The position numbers were made by a program, and so were the translations under genes. A stretch of 33,901 nucleotides of DNA from Eubacterium sp. (GTDB lineage Bacteria; Bacillota; Clostridia; Lachnospirales; Lachnospiraceae): the NCBI GenBank assembly GCA_017477505.1, contig JAFUVQ010000008.1:1-33901 (forward strand), read 5' to 3'. Position 1 is the first letter of the stretch, and every line of letters starts with the position of its first letter. The notes beneath the pieces were generated by a model. That model had not been told where the DNA came from and searched no databases. It saw nothing but the letters and a program-made list of their open reading frames with translations. This document shows positions 15,528 to 25,009 of the stretch, in pieces.

Positions 15528-17021
15528 TTATTTAGCTTTCTCGCCGATCCAATTATCCAGGATTGATATAATCTCTTTCTTCTTATCTTTCGGCATATTC
15601 GTGATGCAAGATGAGTGCGGCAAAGTCGGATGAACGAATATCTTTATATTATCACTCTCCTTCACCGGCATGGCAACACTATACCATGGATCAGTAGAAC
15701 CATATATCATAAGATGCTTTGCGGTGGTAGTCTCCATGGAGGCAACCAGGTTGTCATGAAGTTCGCTGTCATATTTAAATGCATTCTTCTCTTCCGGTGT
15801 AAACACCATGTTCTGCATGAATTCAGCTTCCATATCCTCTGTAACGGATAATCTGTCGTCCAGACCCTCTTTTTCAAGAGCTTCCCTTAGATATGAGAAG
15901 TTATAATGATACTGACCATATTCGGTACATGCATTTACATAGAATGGCCATGGCAGGTAATTGGTGCTCCAGTCACGTGGATCCTGCACTTTAAGAAGAA
16001 GTTTGTATAATGCAGCTGCCTTCTTCTCCTTCTCTTTATCAGAGCCATCAGGCATATCCAGAACCTTCTTGATTTTCTTAAAATCATGACCAGTCTGCCA
16101 GAACTGCACTGAAAATTCCAGCACATTCATATCATAGAGACGTTCAGGCGTGGCATAATCCACATAATTTGTTGCAACCAGGTTAACTTTTTTCTCATAC
16201 TTAGGCATAAGATCATTCTTATATCTCATGGCCTCAACCTGGAAGGCCAGAATCATATCTCTATAATTCTTCGCCTGTTCTTCTCCAAAGGCTTCATTTC
16301 CTATTGTATTATAAACATAGTCATAGAAACGCTCATCGTCCAAACCATCCGAACAAGGAGCAACATAAGCCAGATAAACAAGCATATCATCCGGATAATA
16401 ATAACTGTATACGTTTGTTTCAAGGCCGCCGCGACTTGTACCGGTGGAAATCCATTTGTCCCCAAGCACAGATTTAAGAGTCGTGTAAATGTGATGATAA
16501 TCAGCTGCCGTATTCTCGGACGTATAATAAGTCCAATATTTAAGAGCCTCGTTGCTCATATCATCCGGCCTTGACTTACCGCATAAACGGTGTTCAACAT
16601 GAATATAATTACCATTGTAAAGCTTTGCCGACTCCGCTATATTTTCAAAAGAAAGCATACCCGGCATAATATTATCCATAAGTCCGTAGCCATCAGTTTC
16701 AAGAACACTTATCTTTGAATTTTTACGGACATTAACAACTACCCTTTGAGGGAATTTTCCTGCAGACGGGTTATTCCAATCCAGCGGTTGCTGATAAGTC
16801 ACAACATATTTTTCTGATATAAATGAAAATGGAATGTGCCATATTTCTTTAACTTCACTAACGCCATCCATGGCAGAAAGTTCAGTGATTCTCTTCTTGT
16901 TTCGTTTAAATCCGAGGCAGTATACAAGGATAAGAATAATCACGATTGCTCCAAATACTATCAGAAAACGCTTAGGTATCCCCTTCTTTTTTTCTTCAAT
17001 CTTATTATCTTCTTTCTTCAT
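15528..17021 (-). CDS. Membrane-anchored S37/S28-like serine peptidase (tripeptidyl aminopeptidase type)
   Basis: A 497-residue alpha/beta hydrolase with a short lysine-rich cytoplasmic N-terminus and one TM anchor (about 18-37), so the catalytic domain faces outward. The nucleophile is S196 in GTSRGG; the acid and base are probably D444 (GSTDPW) and H469 (LPHSSC). EHRLCGKSRP at 143-152 is the EHRxxGxSRP hallmark of S28/S37 peptidases, which remove di- or tripeptides from free N-termini, often after proline. GGAGGGGAG precedes the ATG. It sits 17 nt after the ABC-2-like gene in the LytTR operon, with an M13 metallopeptidase two genes away, so the operon encodes two surface peptidases. Exact specificity is not readable. 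Confidence 0.82.
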   Translation of the reverse strand: MKKEDNKIEEKKKGIPKRFLIVFGAIVIILILVYCLGFKRNKKRITELSAMDGVSEVKEIWHIPFSFISEKYVVTYQQPLDWNNPSAGKFPQRVVVNVRKNSKISVLETDGYGLMDNIMPGMLSFENIAESAKLYNGNYIHVEHRLCGKSRPDDMSNEALKYWTYYTSENTAADYHHIYTTLKSVLGDKWISTGTSRGGLETNVYSYYYPDDMLVYLAYVAPCSDGLDDERFYDYVYNTIGNEAFGEEQAKNYRDMILAFQVEAMRYKNDLMPKYEKKVNLVATNYVDYATPERLYDMNVLEFSVQFWQTGHDFKKIKKVLDMPDGSDKEKEKKAAALYKLLLKVQDPRDWSTNYLPWPFYVNACTEYGQYHYNFSYLREALEKEGLDDRLSVTEDMEAEFMQNMVFTPEEKNAFKYDSELHDNLVASMETTTAKHLMIYGSTDPWYSVAMPVKESDNIKIFVHPTLPHSSCITNMPKDKKKEIISILDNWIGEKAK

Positions 17022-17038
17022 GTGTAACTCCCCTCCAC

Positions 17039-17905
17039 TTATTTATCTGTTCCATCAACCATCGGATCATTCCCGGACAGATTCTCATACTCGTTTATGG
17101 GTTCACCATCCAAACCAGTAGATTCTGCTGATGGCTCATCCGTATTTTTACCCTTACATACTTTCTTCTTCCGCTCCTTTTTCTTAAGTTTAAATACAAG
17201 TATCGAAAGGAGTACCGGAATAACAAGGTGTAAAAGGAATAAAATCAGATAAAGCACTTCTCCATCGGAATAGAGAAGCTGTGCATAAGCGACGTCTGCA
17301 GTTACTCTCGGCGCAACCATAATTGCTATCTGGAACTGGAATCCGCCGAAATATGCGGTCTCATTAAAGAATACCGCTGCAGCGTATGCAAAAACTATAT
17401 ATACTATAGCCGGAATGACAGGAAATGCGAATATATACAGTGTCAAAAGAGCAATGCCATAACTTGTGATACTTGCCAGGCAGTCGATTCCGATACGAAG
17501 TGCAAGTATTCCTATCTGATCAGATGTGCTGTGAGCAGCGAAACAAAGTCCCAGGAGTAATGTAACGAGCAGCATCAGAATATGGCAGCATATAAGTATC
17601 ATCGAACCGGCGCAGAATTTTGAAAGCACTCCCGCTGCTCTTGTCTTCCCTTTCTCCTCGACCATGATGATCGATGTCCGTGTGAACTTCCTGCAATATA
17701 CACTTATGATAAGTGCAACCCCCGGCAGCCAACTGAATATGTTATATATATAATCATACATCCCAAAGAAGTAGGTTTCATCATTCCAGTATTCAAACTT
17801 AGTATATATCGTTATTGCCAGCGCTCCGAGGTATGTCAGGATGATCATCACTATGAATCTTTTCTTTTTAATTATATTCTTTATATCTTCTCTAAATAGT
17901 TCCAT
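17039..17905 (-). CDS. ABC-2-type-like six-helix membrane protein without partner ATPase
   Basis: A 288-residue membrane protein with about six hydrophobic helices. A basic N-terminal stretch (IIKKKRFIVM) leads into the first helix, as in ABC-2 permeases, and the long loop after helix 2 (RKFTRTSIIMVEEKGKTRAAGV) resembles the coupling region of that class. The C-terminus is a cytoplasmic basic segment then a Glu/Asp-rich tail. The start at 17905 is set by GGGGGAG just upstream; the longer frame would overlap the M13 gene. No ATP-binding protein is encoded in this operon, so it must borrow one, act alone, or be a different membrane-protein family. It overlaps nothing and is 10 nt after the M13 gene. 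Confidence 0.7.
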   Translation of the reverse strand: MELFREDIKNIIKKKRFIVMIILTYLGALAITIYTKFEYWNDETYFFGMYDYIYNIFSWLPGVALIISVYCRKFTRTSIIMVEEKGKTRAAGVLSKFCAGSMILICCHILMLLVTLLLGLCFAAHSTSDQIGILALRIGIDCLASITSYGIALLTLYIFAFPVIPAIVYIVFAYAAAVFFNETAYFGGFQFQIAIMVAPRVTADVAYAQLLYSDGEVLYLILFLLHLVIPVLLSILVFKLKKKERKKKVCKGKNTDEPSAESTGLDGEPINEYENLSGNDPMVDGTDK

Positions 17906-17915
17906 AGTGCTCCCC

Positions 17916-19961
17916 CTACCATATCTTAACCCTGTATTCAGGTTCGATATACATGCCATCACCCGGACCTATATCATATTCCTCATAAAACTCATCATAC
18001 TGCATCAGAACATAATTAATTCTGAGATATGCGAGAGGATGAGGGTCCGTTTTGAGTCTTTCCATGATATCACGCTTTGATTCAAGCCTCTGCCAATGTA
18101 CGGCATACTCTCTGAAGAATCTGTCATAATCAAAATCATCATAATCCTTTGAGAGAATCAGGCATACTCTAACCCCTTCTATATCCGCAATCGCTTCGCC
18201 TGTTATATCATTGGATGCTTCGTAATACCCCGATTGAGGAAACGTTTCAAATGAGGAAAGCTGACTGGTGATTCTGGTTGACATGGCTTTCCATTTCTTA
18301 AGATCTTCTGCACTGATAAAATCAACCAGATTTCCATTTGCATCATAATGAATTCCATGACTGTCAAATGCATGAGATAATTCATGGCCCAGTATAGTAC
18401 CGATGAATGCAAGCTTCTTCTCAAACGGATCATCGAGTGAATAAGCAGGATCTTCAAGTATTCCTATATCGATGAATATTGAATTCATTGGTCTAAAATA
18501 ATATGAATTAACATTAGTTGTCGAAGTGTCTGAATTATAAATATCCCAGAGAACTTTACCTTCAGCAATCTCAGTCATATCGCCAATATGCTCATATTTA
18601 AATTTATTCAGTACGCAGAGTGCATCAAGAAATGATCCGCCCTCCTCTGCGGAAACCAGTTCTACACCGGAATAATCAGCTGTATTCGAAGGTTTCATGA
18701 CAAACTCTCTTATCTTATCGAGTTTGTCAGCAATCGCTTTCTTTCCATCCTCAGAAAGTGTTTCATTTTCATTTATTTCTATCTTGTATTTTTCCTTAAG
18801 CATATGGATGAGGTTCAGCATGTCATCGCAAACAGCCTGATCAAAATAGTAATCTATGTAAGCCTGATCCATAGCACCGCCAAGGTAGGATGACTTCAGG
18901 ATTTCAAAGAAATACCATTCTTTATCTTTGTCAATCCTCTCTTCGAAAGGATTAGTCTTGTCCATGGATGTATTTCTAAGTAAATCAAATGCATCGCTGT
19001 CCAGATATTTGATTGCTTTCTCACAAAGACGTAACTTGAAATACGACTTGATGTCCTCAACATTATTTTCGGTATATATAGTCTCGAGCTTATCAAGATA
19101 AACGAGTGCGCCGGAGTAATTCTTACAATCATTAATGGAATAATTATCCAGCATTTCTCCGAGAGGATATGCACCGGCTTTCTCGAGCAGTTCTTCTCTG
19201 GTATGTGCGCCTGCAAAATCTGCAGAATCTGTTAAAGTCAGATGTATCATCTCTGATTCGAAGCGGAAGCCCTGACTGAGAGTCTTATCTATGTCGCCCT
19301 TCGTATATCCACAGCGGTCAAGAAGATACTCCACCTGCTTCTCCTTGGTCTGTTTCTTCTCGAAAGCATCCGTTGTCATTTCCACATAGTAGTCCGCCTT
19401 TTCAAGAGTCGGATCCGGCATATAGACCATAAGAGTAAAAGCATCTTCTATGCCCGCATTATTGTCATAATCAAGCTCCACAAGTGACATGGCAAATGGA
19501 TTGGAAGCGTTATCGATCATATAAGCTGATACATCATCAAGAGAATTGATATCGTCGATATATTTTAAATACTTTTTGAGCGGCTCTACTCCAAGTGAAT
19601 TACGATAGTCAACATCATAAAGACCGTCGGCGATTCGGACCAGTTCGATATTCTTGTTTTGGACGGATTCATCATTTATAAGTGCTCTTTTGTTGGCATC
19701 CACTTTCCTTGCCACGTCTCCAAATGGACCTATGGCATAACTGAAATCCCTCTCCCTTGTCGTAGTCCAATCATGATTCACGTAAGCTGCAAAATCGTCC
19801 TTCAGACTTACATTCGCAGTTTCATCAATAGTCTCGAAAATGTTCGAGTTTGTCCATTTATACGTAAACCCGTCAGTCGTTACATTTTCGCCACAACCAG
19901 CAGTGCCGAAAAGCATGGCTGCTGCAACGGTAAATGACATAAACTTCTTAAAAATCTTCAC
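17916..19961 (-). CDS. M13-family (neprilysin/PepO) metallopeptidase lipoprotein
   Basis: A 681-residue surface zinc metallopeptidase. The lipobox is GTAGC near residue 23. The zinc site is HELSH (526-530) with E589 and D593 in GEAIAD; H641 and R647 in DPHPLAYLR match the transition-state residues of the family, and NSYY before the strand NSIFIDIGIL corresponds to the NAYY substrate motif. The ending RVKIW is the usual M13 C-terminus. M13 enzymes cleave small peptides before hydrophobic residues and often inactivate signalling peptides. The start is GTG with GGGGG about 8 nt upstream. It lies in the LytTR operon between the adenylate cyclase and the ABC-2-like gene. Confidence 0.93.
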   Translation of the reverse strand: MKIFKKFMSFTVAAAMLFGTAGCGENVTTDGFTYKWTNSNIFETIDETANVSLKDDFAAYVNHDWTTTRERDFSYAIGPFGDVARKVDANKRALINDESVQNKNIELVRIADGLYDVDYRNSLGVEPLKKYLKYIDDINSLDDVSAYMIDNASNPFAMSLVELDYDNNAGIEDAFTLMVYMPDPTLEKADYYVEMTTDAFEKKQTKEKQVEYLLDRCGYTKGDIDKTLSQGFRFESEMIHLTLTDSADFAGAHTREELLEKAGAYPLGEMLDNYSINDCKNYSGALVYLDKLETIYTENNVEDIKSYFKLRLCEKAIKYLDSDAFDLLRNTSMDKTNPFEERIDKDKEWYFFEILKSSYLGGAMDQAYIDYYFDQAVCDDMLNLIHMLKEKYKIEINENETLSEDGKKAIADKLDKIREFVMKPSNTADYSGVELVSAEEGGSFLDALCVLNKFKYEHIGDMTEIAEGKVLWDIYNSDTSTTNVNSYYFRPMNSIFIDIGILEDPAYSLDDPFEKKLAFIGTILGHELSHAFDSHGIHYDANGNLVDFISAEDLKKWKAMSTRITSQLSSFETFPQSGYYEASNDITGEAIADIEGVRVCLILSKDYDDFDYDRFFREYAVHWQRLESKRDIMERLKTDPHPLAYLRINYVLMQYDEFYEEYDIGPGDGMYIEPEYRVKIW

Positions 19962-19992
19962 GCTTTTTACCCCCTACAAATTTCATCATAAT

Positions 19993-22812
19993 TCATTTTC
20001 TTACAAACCTGAATACGCCTTGCTTCTCTTCATGGTCAGGATTTATGATATAGTCCAGATATTTATCAGTCACATAATCGCTATCCCCTGAAGCATTAAT
20101 GCCCTGGAGTATATCAGCTGCTTTTTCTTTTTGCCCGTCTCTGAACATTCTGATAGCTTCACCAAGCATGTTGCTGTTATGATGCCTTCTTTTTCTTTCT
20201 TCCTCAGGAAGACAGTCAAGAACCTCATAGATTTCCTTAACCTCATTTACTCCCGCAACCTGAACAAAGCCGAGATATCTCAGATCAAGAGCATCCGGAT
20301 CGGTAAGCTTATCAACCGTATCCTTAGATACGAGCACTGCTGTTTTATATTGTTTTGTAAGACTTTCAAATCTTGATGAAAGATTGACCACATCAGAAAT
20401 AACTGTTCCCGAAAGGCGTTCTTCCTCTCCAACAATACCTATCTGTGCTATTCCGGTATGTATACCGATACCTATATTTATTTCATCTACACCTATTTTT
20501 TCAGCTATACCCGGATCCAGGACGATAGCTTTATATATGTCTATTCCACTCTTCAGAGCATCATCTGCCGATTCAAAGAGTGCCATGATGGCATCACCGA
20601 TATACTTATCAATAAAACCATTATTCTTTCGTATTATCGGACCTGCCACTCCATAGATGACATTTACAAATTCAAAATTCTCCTTTGTTGTCATCTTTTC
20701 TGATATAAGAGAGAATTTTCGTATATCAAGGAAAAGCACTGTAAGTTCGCGACTGTACGAATCTCCAAGCTGAAGATCGGTAAATTCCTCTTTTCCAAGA
20801 AGAGTTCTGAACTGTTCGGGAACAAACTTATAATAGAATTTCTCTGTTCTGTCCTTCTCTTTAAAGAGCTTTTCAAGATTCTGGCCCATTGAGTTGACTT
20901 CATTACAGATTTCTCCCATCTCATCCTTTGACTTATACTCAATCCTGGCGGAGAGATCACCTTCTGAAATTTTTTTAACAACTCCGGTGGCTTTTTTAAT
21001 CATTCTCCTGATATAGAGGGACATAAGCATATTTGTAGCCGCAAAGAAAATAATCACCAGACATACATATACAATTATCTCAACCCATAGCACTCCTCTG
21101 TCTAAATAAAAGGAATCATTCATTGTTGCGACCTTAAGATAAATATTCCCTGCAGAGCCGCCGTCATGTATAAGCGAATAAGCTGAGATACTGCTCTTCA
21201 TAGACTCTGAGGACAGCCACTTGTTTATATCCTCATTAAAATACACATCATCAGTACCTTGTATATCCTCTAATTCTGTTTCTTCTTCTTTTGTAAAAAA
21301 CGGCATGAAGGACTTTTTTTCATCTGCCAGGACTGCCGCTCTCGCAGTATCTGTACGCTGTACAATGGAGAATGTATAATCCTCGCTCCATTTTTCCTTA
21401 TGGCCTGTACTGATTTCAACAATCTTTTTCTGAAGTTCACGATATGCATTGCCTGTAGACTCATTTGCTTCAAGAAGATCAGAAAAGTCATAGCCATCCA
21501 ACTCATTTGCCCCGAAATGAGTTATGATACTAAGCTCATTTTTTACATTCTGTTTATTCTGTTCTATGCTTTTATCATATATATTTACGCCGATGGCGAT
21601 TGCTATTATGGTAAATATCGGAACAGTAACCATTATCTGCTTATAGAATATAGTCTTTCTTCTTATAATGAGATTGATAATAACCCCATAGGTACACATA
21701 TCCTGAAGGAAATAAGTCAATTTAAGCAGAAATACAAGATAATGTTTATCTATCTTAAGAAGAGTGTCCCTCTCAGAGATTTCCCCATCCTTATAGGTGA
21801 CAAGGCCATCAGAAAGACATATTGCGAGTACCGGCCTGCCATTCTCATCCTTATAGGAGTCTATAAAGCTTATCTGCCTGTTTTCAAGTCCGGCCTCTCT
21901 GCTTAGATCAAGTAATTCTTCGGCTGTACCCTCACAGATTTTGTAAATCTTTTCCGGCCTGTTCTCATCAAAAACATACAGCTCATTATCAATTAGAACC
22001 GCTTCTGTAAAGTAGGGTGATTTCCCGGTATCAAAATGATAAATGACTTTTTCCAGGGGCTCATCAAACTCTGTCCTATAAACATTTCCGTCACTTCTGA
22101 CAAAAAGAAATGAACCATCTATCGGAATAACACTTACCGTAAAGGTTCCATTTGCATCTGAAGGATAATCATGACTTATCTCAACTTTTCCGGTATTTGT
22201 ATCTATTCGATAGAGTTTTATATTATCCCTGTATATAAAACCAAATGTTATATAACCGTCAAAGTAATGAAGACGGCTTATCCCGGATTTCAGCTGTTCC
22301 TCATTTTCGCCATACTCTATATCACATATCTTTTCTACAAATTTATAATTTTTACTGAGCTTAACGACGCCTTCTTTTGTAAAGGATTTACTTACACGGT
22401 CCTGAAAATATGACCTTACAGCATAGATATCTCCCTGATCGGTAATAACCAGATTGGATGGTGAAAACTTATCTTTGTTACCCTTATCTGCGAAGATATC
22501 ATTGGTAAATGCATAGTCTTTTTCTTTTGTTTCTATGTCATATACTGCTGCATATCCGTAAAAGCCGATATCCGATATGGCTGCAACAGTTCCGTTATCA
22601 TTAATGGAAAATGCCTGTACATCCTTAAACTCAGACTCTTTGACAGGTTTCTTAGTATCATCTGTAACTCCATTTATACGGATAGATATATAATTATCAG
22701 TCTGTGTACAGACTAAAAATACTAATGTAACCGCATAAATAAGCAGAAACCATCTGAGTTTCCCACATAAAGTAAATATGATTTTCTTAATGAACAATAA
22801 AATCTTTTTCAT
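19993..22812 (-). CDS. Transmembrane class III adenylate cyclase with two extracytoplasmic sensor regions
   Basis: A 939-residue receptor cyclase. TM1 (about 20-36) leads to a beta-rich outer region (37-355) whose repeated strand pattern (VYDIETKEKDY, LYRIDTNTGKV, VYRTEFDEPLEKV) suggests a beta-propeller. Two helices (about 357-383 and 392-411) flank a basic inner loop RRKTIFYK, then a second outer domain (412-572), TM4 (573-600), HAMP (600-650) and a class III cyclase domain (about 685-865). Catalytic residues are complete: metal-binding D696 and D740, K736 and D807 for adenine recognition, N810 and R814 for the transition state. The Lys/Asp pair predicts ATP, not GTP. A helical tail (875-939) follows. 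The ribosome site is weak; the gene begins 9 nt after DUF308. Confidence 0.9.
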   Translation of the reverse strand: MKKILLFIKKIIFTLCGKLRWFLLIYAVTLVFLVCTQTDNYISIRINGVTDDTKKPVKESEFKDVQAFSINDNGTVAAISDIGFYGYAAVYDIETKEKDYAFTNDIFADKGNKDKFSPSNLVITDQGDIYAVRSYFQDRVSKSFTKEGVVKLSKNYKFVEKICDIEYGENEEQLKSGISRLHYFDGYITFGFIYRDNIKLYRIDTNTGKVEISHDYPSDANGTFTVSVIPIDGSFLFVRSDGNVYRTEFDEPLEKVIYHFDTGKSPYFTEAVLIDNELYVFDENRPEKIYKICEGTAEELLDLSREAGLENRQISFIDSYKDENGRPVLAICLSDGLVTYKDGEISERDTLLKIDKHYLVFLLKLTYFLQDMCTYGVIINLIIRRKTIFYKQIMVTVPIFTIIAIAIGVNIYDKSIEQNKQNVKNELSIITHFGANELDGYDFSDLLEANESTGNAYRELQKKIVEISTGHKEKWSEDYTFSIVQRTDTARAAVLADEKKSFMPFFTKEEETELEDIQGTDDVYFNEDINKWLSSESMKSSISAYSLIHDGGSAGNIYLKVATMNDSFYLDRGVLWVEIIVYVCLVIIFFAATNMLMSLYIRRMIKKATGVVKKISEGDLSARIEYKSKDEMGEICNEVNSMGQNLEKLFKEKDRTEKFYYKFVPEQFRTLLGKEEFTDLQLGDSYSRELTVLFLDIRKFSLISEKMTTKENFEFVNVIYGVAGPIIRKNNGFIDKYIGDAIMALFESADDALKSGIDIYKAIVLDPGIAEKIGVDEINIGIGIHTGIAQIGIVGEEERLSGTVISDVVNLSSRFESLTKQYKTAVLVSKDTVDKLTDPDALDLRYLGFVQVAGVNEVKEIYEVLDCLPEEERKRRHHNSNMLGEAIRMFRDGQKEKAADILQGINASGDSDYVTDKYLDYIINPDHEEKQGVFRFVRK

Positions 22813-22821
22813 ATGTATTAA

Positions 22822-23355
22822 CTACTCTATAACAACAATTGCTGTTTTCCGGCAGGCTGTGACAATTCTCATTACAGCCGAATAGAAAACTCCTATACCA
22901 AAAATAATACCGGTTGTATTCAATTGCTTAATGAATACTATACAGAGAATCGCCAGCACAATATCTATAATGCCATGAGTCAGCTTCAGCTTCCAGCTGC
23001 TGGACCCTGTCCTTCTGGTCTCAAGTGTTCTCAGTACTCTGACAACCCCTGAGAAGCCATGTATTCCTATCAGATATAGCAGCACATAATAATGAGGGAC
23101 ACTTGTAAGTGACCCTGTCAGTACACCGAAATCAAACCAGATAACACCCATAAAGAGCGACTCTCTTCCACCCACCATAAAACGAGCCATAGTGATGTAG
23201 TACCAGATGGAGCTTATTCCTGTTGCGATAAAATAAAAGGCCAGAATGATAACAATAAGGGGATAGCTTTCCTTTGGATAAATCATCATAACCAGAGCCC
23301 CAAGAATCATGATAAGAGCAAGCGCTATTTCTTTTATTCGCTGTAATTTAGTCAT
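22822..23355 (-). CDS. DUF308 (HdeD-like) membrane protein
   Basis: A 177-residue membrane protein of about six helices in paired hairpins, matching DUF308/HdeD. Helix starts include LALIMILGALVMMI, LIVIILAFYFIATG and a C-terminal ITTGIIFGIGVFYS-like segment (138-158). HdeD has been tied to acid stress in enterobacteria but the molecular role is unknown. The start overlaps the DUF6765 stop by 8 nt and GGGAG sits 8 nt upstream, so translation is coupled. The stop is TAG, and the adenylate cyclase ATG is in the same frame four codons later; readthrough would fuse the two proteins. Confidence 0.85.
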   Translation of the reverse strand: MTKLQRIKEIALALIMILGALVMMIYPKESYPLIVIILAFYFIATGISSIWYYITMARFMVGGRESLFMGVIWFDFGVLTGSLTSVPHYYVLLYLIGIHGFSGVVRVLRTLETRRTGSSSWKLKLTHGIIDIVLAILCIVFIKQLNTTGIIFGIGVFYSAVMRIVTACRKTAIVVIE

Positions 23356-24454
23356 TTCTTATCTCCCGTACAAATCCAACCAGTTTATTCCCTGACTGAT
23401 ATATCCTGTCACATACCAACCCTTTATGGGCTATTGCACCGTCTATAAATGAGCCATAAAATGTACCTGATTTTTTATCCTTCGGAGCATCTAAATATTC
23501 ATTCTTATACTTATTTACATCGAAATCCTCTATCGTCTCTCCGGACAACTCCTCACCAAATGCTTTCCAGTCCAAAGATGCTGAAAGCTGGCGTTTCCTA
23601 AGAATCCCGTCAATTCTATCTTCGTAATCCTTTATGGCATCAAAGTCATAAACATCTGTCTCAAAGGAGTCGTTCTCACCACGAATAAACTTCATCGCAT
23701 ATATCATCTGACAGAAGGCGTGTCTGTAATCTGAAGGATTATCCTTTATCATTACCCTATAATCATCCCATGCAGGAAGGTACATATATTTGATAAAAGA
23801 ATAGTCGGGAAGATGTCCTGCTCTACCATGTCCAAGATTCATGATAGTATTTTCATTTCTCTGATAAAGGCTGTTTGTATAAATACTTTTATCCAGATCA
23901 TCCGGCGAAGAAAGGCTGTGCTGAAACTTTATCTTACGCTTTTTTTCTCCTTTCTCATCGGAAATCAATTCATAAAATTCATCATTTGTATTATTGATTA
24001 CAAGTGACGGTGTTCCGGCGAAATACCGGTGTGCCCATGTATCAGCCAGAACATGCATGGCAATACCGACTGACTGAAGAGATTTACCTTTTGCAAGTAC
24101 CACTATATCCTTTACAAGATCTCCATTGGGACCACAAATCAGACGGTACTTATCCAAATATTTTTTAGGACGCCACTTATCCTTAGTAGCATATAGATTT
24201 CCGGGTAAAAAATGAAAAGATGACCATATTCTCGTGATATTCTGAAGCCCTATGATATCTGTTCTGGCATCCATCATCTCCATCTGAAGCTGTGTAGTAG
24301 CTGCTTTTACAGGAGCTTTAATTCCCGTAAGGTAAGTTGCTGAACAAAGATCTACAAATTGAGCAGAATAACAGATATCAAGACATTCCGAGTGGGAATA
24401 TCCGGCCAGGAATGCAGCGCAGTATGTTGCATAATAATGAAAATCCTCCTGCAT
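23348..24454 (-). CDS. DUF6765-family protein, zinc-phospholipase/nuclease-like helical fold suspected
   Basis: A 368-residue soluble protein without signal peptide that I recognise as DUF6765, a family of unknown function common in Clostridia (opening MQEDFHYYATYCAAFLAGYS). H6, H21, H81 and the series H134-V-L-A-D138-T-W-A-H142 recall the HxxxD metal ligands of zinc-dependent phospholipase C and S1/P1 nucleases, which are all-helical with tri-zinc sites. That resemblance is my inference. The C-terminal third is acidic and lysine-rich. GGAGG lies 8 nt upstream of the ATG and the gap to the preceding gene is 3 nt, so it is firmly inside the LytTR operon. Confidence 0.75.
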   Translation of the reverse strand: MQEDFHYYATYCAAFLAGYSHSECLDICYSAQFVDLCSATYLTGIKAPVKAATTQLQMEMMDARTDIIGLQNITRIWSSFHFLPGNLYATKDKWRPKKYLDKYRLICGPNGDLVKDIVVLAKGKSLQSVGIAMHVLADTWAHRYFAGTPSLVINNTNDEFYELISDEKGEKKRKIKFQHSLSSPDDLDKSIYTNSLYQRNENTIMNLGHGRAGHLPDYSFIKYMYLPAWDDYRVMIKDNPSDYRHAFCQMIYAMKFIRGENDSFETDVYDFDAIKDYEDRIDGILRKRQLSASLDWKAFGEELSGETIEDFDVNKYKNEYLDAPKDKKSGTFYGSFIDGAIAHKGLVCDRIYQSGNKLVGFVREIRND

Positions 24455-24457
24455 ATA

Positions 24458-24973
24458 TTACGCCTCCTCTTCTGCAGACTTTTGCTTGATAAGTTTTTCA
24501 ATCATTATCGCGGAATAAAAAAGATCGATCAGAATAAAAACCATGGATAAATCAACCATTAATGATGCTATAAATGTAAGATTTATAGTTGATTTTCCGG
24601 TTACAATACCGATAGGATATGCAGCAAGTCCTACAATATTGATAAGAGCAACAATTGATGTGTAAATATAAAACCTTTTCCTGTTATTCTGATTTTTTCC
24701 AAACCTGACTGCATTTTTTCCAACCATGAGATGGATATTAATTATAATGGCAAACAAAATGAAAAGGACAATAACTGTGCATACAATGGCAAATGACCTT
24801 TCTACTCCATTTTCCACAGATTCTTCTACCAAAATATCAAACTTTAGATCACCCATGATGAGCTCCAGTAAAAGTTTTACCACAATCCAGATTCCAAAAA
24901 AAATGTAGCCTCGCCCGCCTATGGCAAGATTATTCTTAAAACTTCTTAGTTTTATATCTTTTTCTGAATTCAT
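24458..24973 (-). CDS. Four-helix membrane protein, unknown function
   Basis: A 171-residue membrane protein I cannot assign. Four helices are visible: YIFFGIWIVVKLLLELI, AIVCTVIVLFILFAIIIN, IYTSIVALINIVGLAAY and FIASLMVDLSMVFILIDLF, with short polar loops; the N-terminus is basic and the C-terminus ends in a charged EEEA. The second ATG is preferred because AGG is 7 nt before it, whereas the first ATG two codons upstream is too close to that site. It is 36 nt after the LytTR regulator and 3 nt before the DUF6765 gene, and may be a partner of either. It contains no recognisable enzyme motif. Confidence 0.65.
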   Translation of the reverse strand: MNSEKDIKLRSFKNNLAIGGRGYIFFGIWIVVKLLLELIMGDLKFDILVEESVENGVERSFAIVCTVIVLFILFAIIINIHLMVGKNAVRFGKNQNNRKRFYIYTSIVALINIVGLAAYPIGIVTGKSTINLTFIASLMVDLSMVFILIDLFYSAIMIEKLIKQKSAEEEA

Positions 24974-25009
24974 ATTCATACCTGCTCAAACGATTTTTAG
25001 TATTATTAT

